DNA from: Sphingomonas hominis
Lineage (GTDB): Bacteria; Pseudomonadota; Alphaproteobacteria; Sphingomonadales; Sphingomonadaceae
Length of the DNA stretch: 64,000 bases
Assembly: GCF_013328205.1 (NCBI RefSeq)
Contig: NZ_JABULH010000002.1
Span: 434,001-498,000, forward strand
Reading direction: 5' to 3'
The translations under genes and the position numbers were made by a program. Each line of letters begins with the position of its first letter. Position 1 is the stretch's first letter. Below are positions 60,421-64,000 of this stretch, piece by piece. Below the pieces are notes generated by a model that did not search any database, had not been told where the DNA came from, and saw only the letters and a list, made by a program, of their open reading frames with translations.

Positions 60421-61272
60421 TCAGTTCTTGAGTTTCCATCCGCGCTTGAGCAGCGTGTAGCACAGCACGCCCATGACGATGTCGATGCCGAGGATCACCG
60501 CGCTGCCGAGCGTCACCGACGAATCGGCGGTGCCGAGAAAGCCGTAGCGAAAGCCCGAAATGACGTAGAAGAACGGGTTGACGTGGCTGAACGCACGGAA
60601 CGCGGGGGCGAGGTGATCGACCGAGTAGAAGGTGCCCGACAGCAATGTCAGCGGTGCGATAACGAAGTTGGTGACCGCGGCGGCATGGTCGAACTTCTCC
60701 GCCCAGATCGAGGTGAGTACGCCCGCAAGACTCAGGAACAGCGCGCCGAGCAGGCCAAACCACAGCACGGCCACCGGGTGCTGCGGCGTGACGTGGACGT
60801 CGGGCCACAGCGACATCGCCAGCCACACCGCCGCGCCGACGCAGAAGGCGCGCGTGACCGCGCCACCGGTCAGTGCGGCGAGCAGCTCGGCGGTCGACAA
60901 CGGCGGTTGCAGGTAATCGACGATCGTGCCCTGGATCTTGCCGACGAGCAGCGAGAAGCTCGCGTTGGCGAAGGCATTCTGCATCATGCCCATGATGATC
61001 AGGCCGGGTGCGACGAAATCGGCGAAGGGCACCACCGTGCCGCCCACGCGCACCGGCGCGCGCGCGCCGTTCGCGACCGTGAAGATCACGAGGAACAGCA
61101 GGGTCGTGATCGCGGGCGCCCACACGGTCTGGAGCTGCACCTTGAAGAAACGGCGCACCTCCTTCACATAGAGGGTTCTGAGGCCGCCCCAATTGACGTT
61201 CCGGATGACCGGGACGCCCGGTGCGTTCCTGACTGCCGATTGGACTTGGCCGATTGGGGGCTGGCTGCTCAT
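60421..61272 (-). CDS. ABC-2 type transporter permease
   Basis: 283 residues of the ABC-2 permease family: N-terminal NWGGLRTLYVKEVRRFFKVQLQTVWAPAITTLLFLVIFTVA, FADFVAPGLIIMGMMQNAFANASFSLLVGKIQGTIVDYLQPPLSTAELL, then VLWFGLLGALFLSLAGVLTSIWAEKFD and TLLSGTFYSVDHLAPAFRAFSHVNPFFYVISGFRYGFLG. Six membrane helices are expected. The partner ATPase is not in the window. Start ATG 61272; the frame is open further upstream without support. Divergent from gcrA. Confidence 0.9.
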   Translation of the reverse strand: MSSQPPIGQVQSAVRNAPGVPVIRNVNWGGLRTLYVKEVRRFFKVQLQTVWAPAITTLLFLVIFTVANGARAPVRVGGTVVPFADFVAPGLIIMGMMQNAFANASFSLLVGKIQGTIVDYLQPPLSTAELLAALTGGAVTRAFCVGAAVWLAMSLWPDVHVTPQHPVAVLWFGLLGALFLSLAGVLTSIWAEKFDHAAAVTNFVIAPLTLLSGTFYSVDHLAPAFRAFSHVNPFFYVISGFRYGFLGTADSSVTLGSAVILGIDIVMGVLCYTLLKRGWKLKN

Positions 61273-61335
61273 CCCGCGTGCGGGTAAACGTTGCCGGTGC
61301 CGCCCGCAACCGGCACCGCTTGAGGAAACACACGA

Positions 61336-62133
61336 ATGTCCTGGACCGACGAGCGCATCGACACGCTCAAGACCATGTGGGAAGCCGGCCAGACCGCCAG
61401 CCAGATCGCCGAAGCGCTGGGCGGGGTCAGCCGCAATGCCGTGATCGGCAAGGCGCACCGCCTGGGCCTGCAATCGCGCCCGTCACCGGTGGTCAGCAAG
61501 GAAGAAGCGCGCGCGCAGGCAGCCGCCGCCGCGGCACAGGGCGCGGCGTCGCTGGACGTGTCGGCCGAGCCCGCAGCGGCCGAGCCGGTCGAGGCGGCCG
61601 CGCTCGCGCCCAGCCCCGAGCCGGTGTCCGCCGCGGCCGAGCCGATGGCGGTCGAGCGCCAGCCCGATCCCGAGCCCGAACCGGTGGTCGAGATTGCAGC
61701 GGACGCTGCCGACGAGGTGGAGGAGCACGCCGACGCAGACGAGGAGAGCGACGACACGCCGCCCCCCGCACCGGTGCGCGAGCGCCCGGTCGAGCAGCAG
61801 CCGATCCTGCGTTCGGTTGGGCCCGGCGGCTTCGTGCGCCAGGCACCCGGCGAGCAGCAGGCGCCGAGCACGCCCGCACCGCCGCGCCGGCTGGTGCCCG
61901 CACGCACCGCGCCCGAATATGCCAACAAGACCTCGCTGCTCGATCTGAGCGACAAGATCTGCAAATGGCCGCTGGGGCATCCCGGTGAGCCCGATTTCCA
62001 CTTCTGCGGCGAGAAGGTGAACCCCGGTTTTCCTTATTGCGTCACGCATTGCGGCCACGCTTATCAGGCGCAATTGCCGCGCCGCGACCGCCGCGCCGCG
62101 CCGCTGCCGTTCGGTGGGCCACGAATGCGCTAA
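61336..62133 (+). CDS. gcrA: Cell-cycle regulator GcrA
   Basis: 265 residues. N-terminal SIGMA70-binding/HTH region MSWTDERIDTLKTMWEAGQTASQIAEALGGVSRNAVIGKAHRLGL is diagnostic of GcrA. A long acidic, Ala/Pro/Glu-rich linker (residues about 60-190) is followed by the conserved C-terminal domain CKWPLGHPGEPDFHFCGEKVNPGFPYCVTHCGHAYQ with paired cysteines. GcrA works with RNA polymerase at promoters carrying CcrM-methylated GANTC sites and drives cell-cycle genes. The linker is long compared with Caulobacter GcrA (173 residues in total). Confidence 0.95.
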   Translation: MSWTDERIDTLKTMWEAGQTASQIAEALGGVSRNAVIGKAHRLGLQSRPSPVVSKEEARAQAAAAAAQGAASLDVSAEPAAAEPVEAAALAPSPEPVSAAAEPMAVERQPDPEPEPVVEIAADAADEVEEHADADEESDDTPPPAPVRERPVEQQPILRSVGPGGFVRQAPGEQQAPSTPAPPRRLVPARTAPEYANKTSLLDLSDKICKWPLGHPGEPDFHFCGEKVNPGFPYCVTHCGHAYQAQLPRRDRRAAPLPFGGPRMR

Positions 62134-62165
62134 GTCGCTGATCCGCATCGTTGATGTGGAATAAT

Positions 62166-62206
62166 CGAAGGGTCGGTCCGATTTGGAGGATTGGGCCGGC
62201 CCTTCG
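62166..62206 (+). terminator. Long hairpin downstream of gcrA
   Basis: CGAAGGGTCGGTCC (62166-62179) pairs with GGGCCGGCCCTTCG (62193-62206): a 14-bp stem with two G-U pairs and a 13-nt loop, 33 nt after the gcrA stop. No T-run follows. Confidence 0.55.
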
Positions 62207-62303
62207 CGCGTAGATCCTCATGTAAATTCAACAAATCTGCGCCATTGGCTGGTTTCCGAAGCGCAAGCCCGCGCGTGCGACAAGGCTGCCGAAAGGATCA
62301 GCC

Positions 62304-62750
62304 ATGGTTCGCGCGTTGCCTGCATTTCACATCATCGTGTCACCGCTACAACGGTTGCGGCAGGATCGCCGTGCTGCAGCGCTGATCGAATTCGCGCTGC
62401 TGCTGCCGATGCTGTTGAGCCTGGTGATGGGCGTGATCTGCTACGGCCAATATATCTGGCTGGCGCACAGCGTGCAGACGGCCGCCAACGATGCCGCCCG
62501 CGCGATCGTCGCGGGCATGACCGCGAGCGAACGGCTGACGCTGGCGCGGGCGGCGGTTGCGACCGACATGGCGAGCGTTCCCGAGTTACGGGCCAACCAG
62601 ATCGCGCTCGCGGTCGAGGAGGGCGGGGCGCGCGCCACGGTGAAGCTGCGCGTCGATGCGCGCGCGCTGACGCTGCTGTCGACCGGCATGGTCCCGCTGC
62701 CCGAGCCGATCATCGAGCGCCGCGCGGTGGTGGCGCTAAGCGCGCTGTGA
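62304..62750 (+). CDS. TadE-like pilus-assembly/pseudopilin protein
   Basis: 148 residues. A positive N-terminus, then RAAALIEFALLLPMLLSLVMGVICYGQYIWLAHSVQTAANDAARAIVAG: the TadE-type N-terminal helix with the Glu five residues into the hydrophobic part. The rest is a small soluble domain (AVEEGGARATVKLRVDARALTLLSTGMVPLPEPIIERRAVVAL). AAAGGA lies 6 nt before the ATG. Component of the Tad (Flp) tight-adherence machinery. One base of its stop is shared with the next gene (TGATG). Confidence 0.88.
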   Translation: MVRALPAFHIIVSPLQRLRQDRRAAALIEFALLLPMLLSLVMGVICYGQYIWLAHSVQTAANDAARAIVAGMTASERLTLARAAVATDMASVPELRANQIALAVEEGGARATVKLRVDARALTLLSTGMVPLPEPIIERRAVVALSAL

Positions 62751-64000
62751 TGATGGCCGGCGTGGCGACTTCTGAGGCGATCGGTCGGGCGATGCGTAAC
62801 AGAATGCGCGAGGTCACGTTGTCGGCAGTGCGCCGATTTTCGCGCGAGCGGCGCGGCGGAGTGGGGGTGTTCGTCGCCTGCGCGATGCCGCTGCTGGTGA
62901 GCTTCGCGGCGTTCGCGGTCGATTACGGCACGGTGCAACTCGACGCGCGGCGGTTACAGGGGGTGGCCGATGCCGCGGCACTGGCGGGCGCGACCGCGCC
63001 CGACGCGGCACAGGCGGACGCCGCGGTGCGCGCGCTGGTGGCGGCGAGTTGGACCAAGGCGACGGTGGTGCGCACCGTGTCTGGTCGCTACCGCGCCGAT
63101 CCGCAGATCGCGATGGCGCAGCGTTTCGCCCCCGGCGCCAACGGAGATGCCGCGCAGGTGCAGGTGGCAACCGAGTCGCCGACCTATTTCGCCAGCTTCT
63201 TCGGCATCCCATCGGTGCGGATCGTGCGCCAGGCAACGGCGCAGCGGCGCGCGGCGGCGAGCTTCTCGGTCGGATCGCGGTTGATCGGACTGGAAGGCGG
63301 GGTGCTCAACGCGTTGCTGTCGGCGCTGACCGGGCGGGCGATCACGCTGGGCGTGTTCGACCACCGCGCGCTGATCGAGTCGAACGTGGACGTGTTCACG
63401 TTGCTCGACCGGGTGAAGCTGCGCGCGAACCTGTCGGTCAACGACTACGGCGAGCTGCTGGCGGCGGATGTGCGCGTGTCGGACGTGTTCGGCGCATTGT
63501 CCGACACGCTGAGTGCGAGCGGGCAGGCGGGTGCGGCGGGCGCGGTCGCGCGCGTGAACGGCGCGGTTGGCGGACAGACGATCCGTTTGGGCACCTTGAT
63601 CGATGCCGGCCCGTTTGCCAGGCAGGCGAGCGGAGGAACGGGCGCGGCGCGAATACCGGTGCTGCCGTTCATGACGACGGTTTTGGAGACGAACGGCCCG
63701 CGCCGGCTCGCGCTCGATCTGGGAACAACAGTGCCGGGCGTCGCGTCGCTGAAGATGCAGGTCGCGGTCGGCGAGCGCGCGCAATCGTCACCGTGGCTGG
63801 CGGTGACCGACAAGAGCGAGACAATCGTCAGAACGGCGCAAGCCCGCCTCTACGCGCACGCGCGGCTGGCGCCGACCTTGCTGCCGGGCTTGTCGAGCCT
63901 CGCCTCGATCGACCTGCCGTTGTTCGTCCAGGTCGCGGGCGCAGAGGCGCGGTTGAAGACGATCGATTGCAGCGGCTCGCCGCGCAGCGTGACGATCGAG
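62750..64000 (+). CDS. TadG-like pilus protein, 5' part (partial at window end)
   Basis: Open for 417 codons from ATG 62750 to the window edge. After a basic leader the helix GGVGVFVACAMPLLVSFAAFAVDYG and TVQLDARRLQGVADAAALAGATAP is the TadG/TadE-G N-terminal signature (pilin-like helix plus the L-x-x-A-D-A-A-A-L-A-A motif). The remaining part is a large exported domain with no motif I recognise (AADVRVSDVFGALSDTLSASG, LALDLGTTVPGVASLKMQVAVG). Co-transcribed with tadE. The continuation is outside the window. Confidence 0.85.
   Translation, partial: MMAGVATSEAIGRAMRNRMREVTLSAVRRFSRERRGGVGVFVACAMPLLVSFAAFAVDYGTVQLDARRLQGVADAAALAGATAPDAAQADAAVRALVAASWTKATVVRTVSGRYRADPQIAMAQRFAPGANGDAAQVQVATESPTYFASFFGIPSVRIVRQATAQRRAAASFSVGSRLIGLEGGVLNALLSALTGRAITLGVFDHRALIESNVDVFTLLDRVKLRANLSVNDYGELLAADVRVSDVFGALSDTLSASGQAGAAGAVARVNGAVGGQTIRLGTLIDAGPFARQASGGTGAARIPVLPFMTTVLETNGPRRLALDLGTTVPGVASLKMQVAVGERAQSSPWLAVTDKSETIVRTAQARLYAHARLAPTLLPGLSSLASIDLPLFVQVAGAEARLKTIDCSGSPRSVTIE

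Overview
The window is a contiguous piece of a GC-rich alphaproteobacterial chromosome, most probably from a sphingomonad (Sphingomonas or a close relative). The pointers are a short 84-residue ATP synthase epsilon subunit, GcrA (a cell-cycle regulator confined to alphaproteobacteria), several small proteins I recall only from sphingomonads, and dispersed palindromic repeats of sphingomonad type. Nearly all genes are housekeeping genes. There are no rRNA or tRNA genes and no CRISPR array.

Layout. 1-6 kb: the end of the atp operon (atpG', atpD, atpC), then convergent xerC and a DUF4197 lipoprotein gene, then priA. 6.0-7.7 kb: the one clearly foreign-looking patch, a stand-alone gene related to CRISPR-associated Cas5d (type I-C) with an IS5-family element inserted exactly at its stop codon. 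7.7-15.4 kb: dedA, then the envelope/redox block gshB, yraN, rsmI, lppC, with a chemoreceptor gene inserted between yraN and rsmI, then hemW. 15.4-25.8 kb: a CAP lipoprotein, an Orn/Lys/Arg-type decarboxylase, a DUF3833 protein, a serine-hydrolase-fold lipoprotein lacking its nucleophile, rdgB-rph, hrcA-grpE, thrC, and a double aspartyl-protease/TPR protein.

25.8-34.7 kb: an oxidoreductase pair, then a probable stress and light-sensing block: LOV-domain histidine kinase, single-domain response regulator, CsbD-like protein, a PRC-like membrane protein, a BrkB/YihY membrane protein fused in frame to a HAD phosphatase, and a run of small acidic proteins. Two candidate general-stress (EcfG-type) promoters lie here. 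34.7-49 kb: SGNH esterase, DUF3772 mechanosensitive channel, TolB-propeller/amidohydrolase fusion, trhO, two glutathione transferases, a royal-jelly-fold protein, an ABC-F ATPase and uvrC. 49-64 kb: DUF3857/transglutaminase/TPR protein, deacetylase-acetyltransferase pair, recO, leuB, a PMT-type glycosyltransferase, metZ-apaG-lysR (stop/start overlaps), an ABC-2 permease, gcrA, and tadE-tadG' running off the right edge.

Genes that overlap by 4 nt (rph-rdgB, yghU-GST, deacetylase-GNAT, metZ-apaG-lysR, histidine kinase-regulator) are probably translationally coupled. Intergenic gaps carry at least four families of dispersed repeats: a large REP-like palindrome, a CCCCTCCC palindrome, paired GAAGGTCAC repeats, and a 39-bp element present as two identical copies 41 kb apart.
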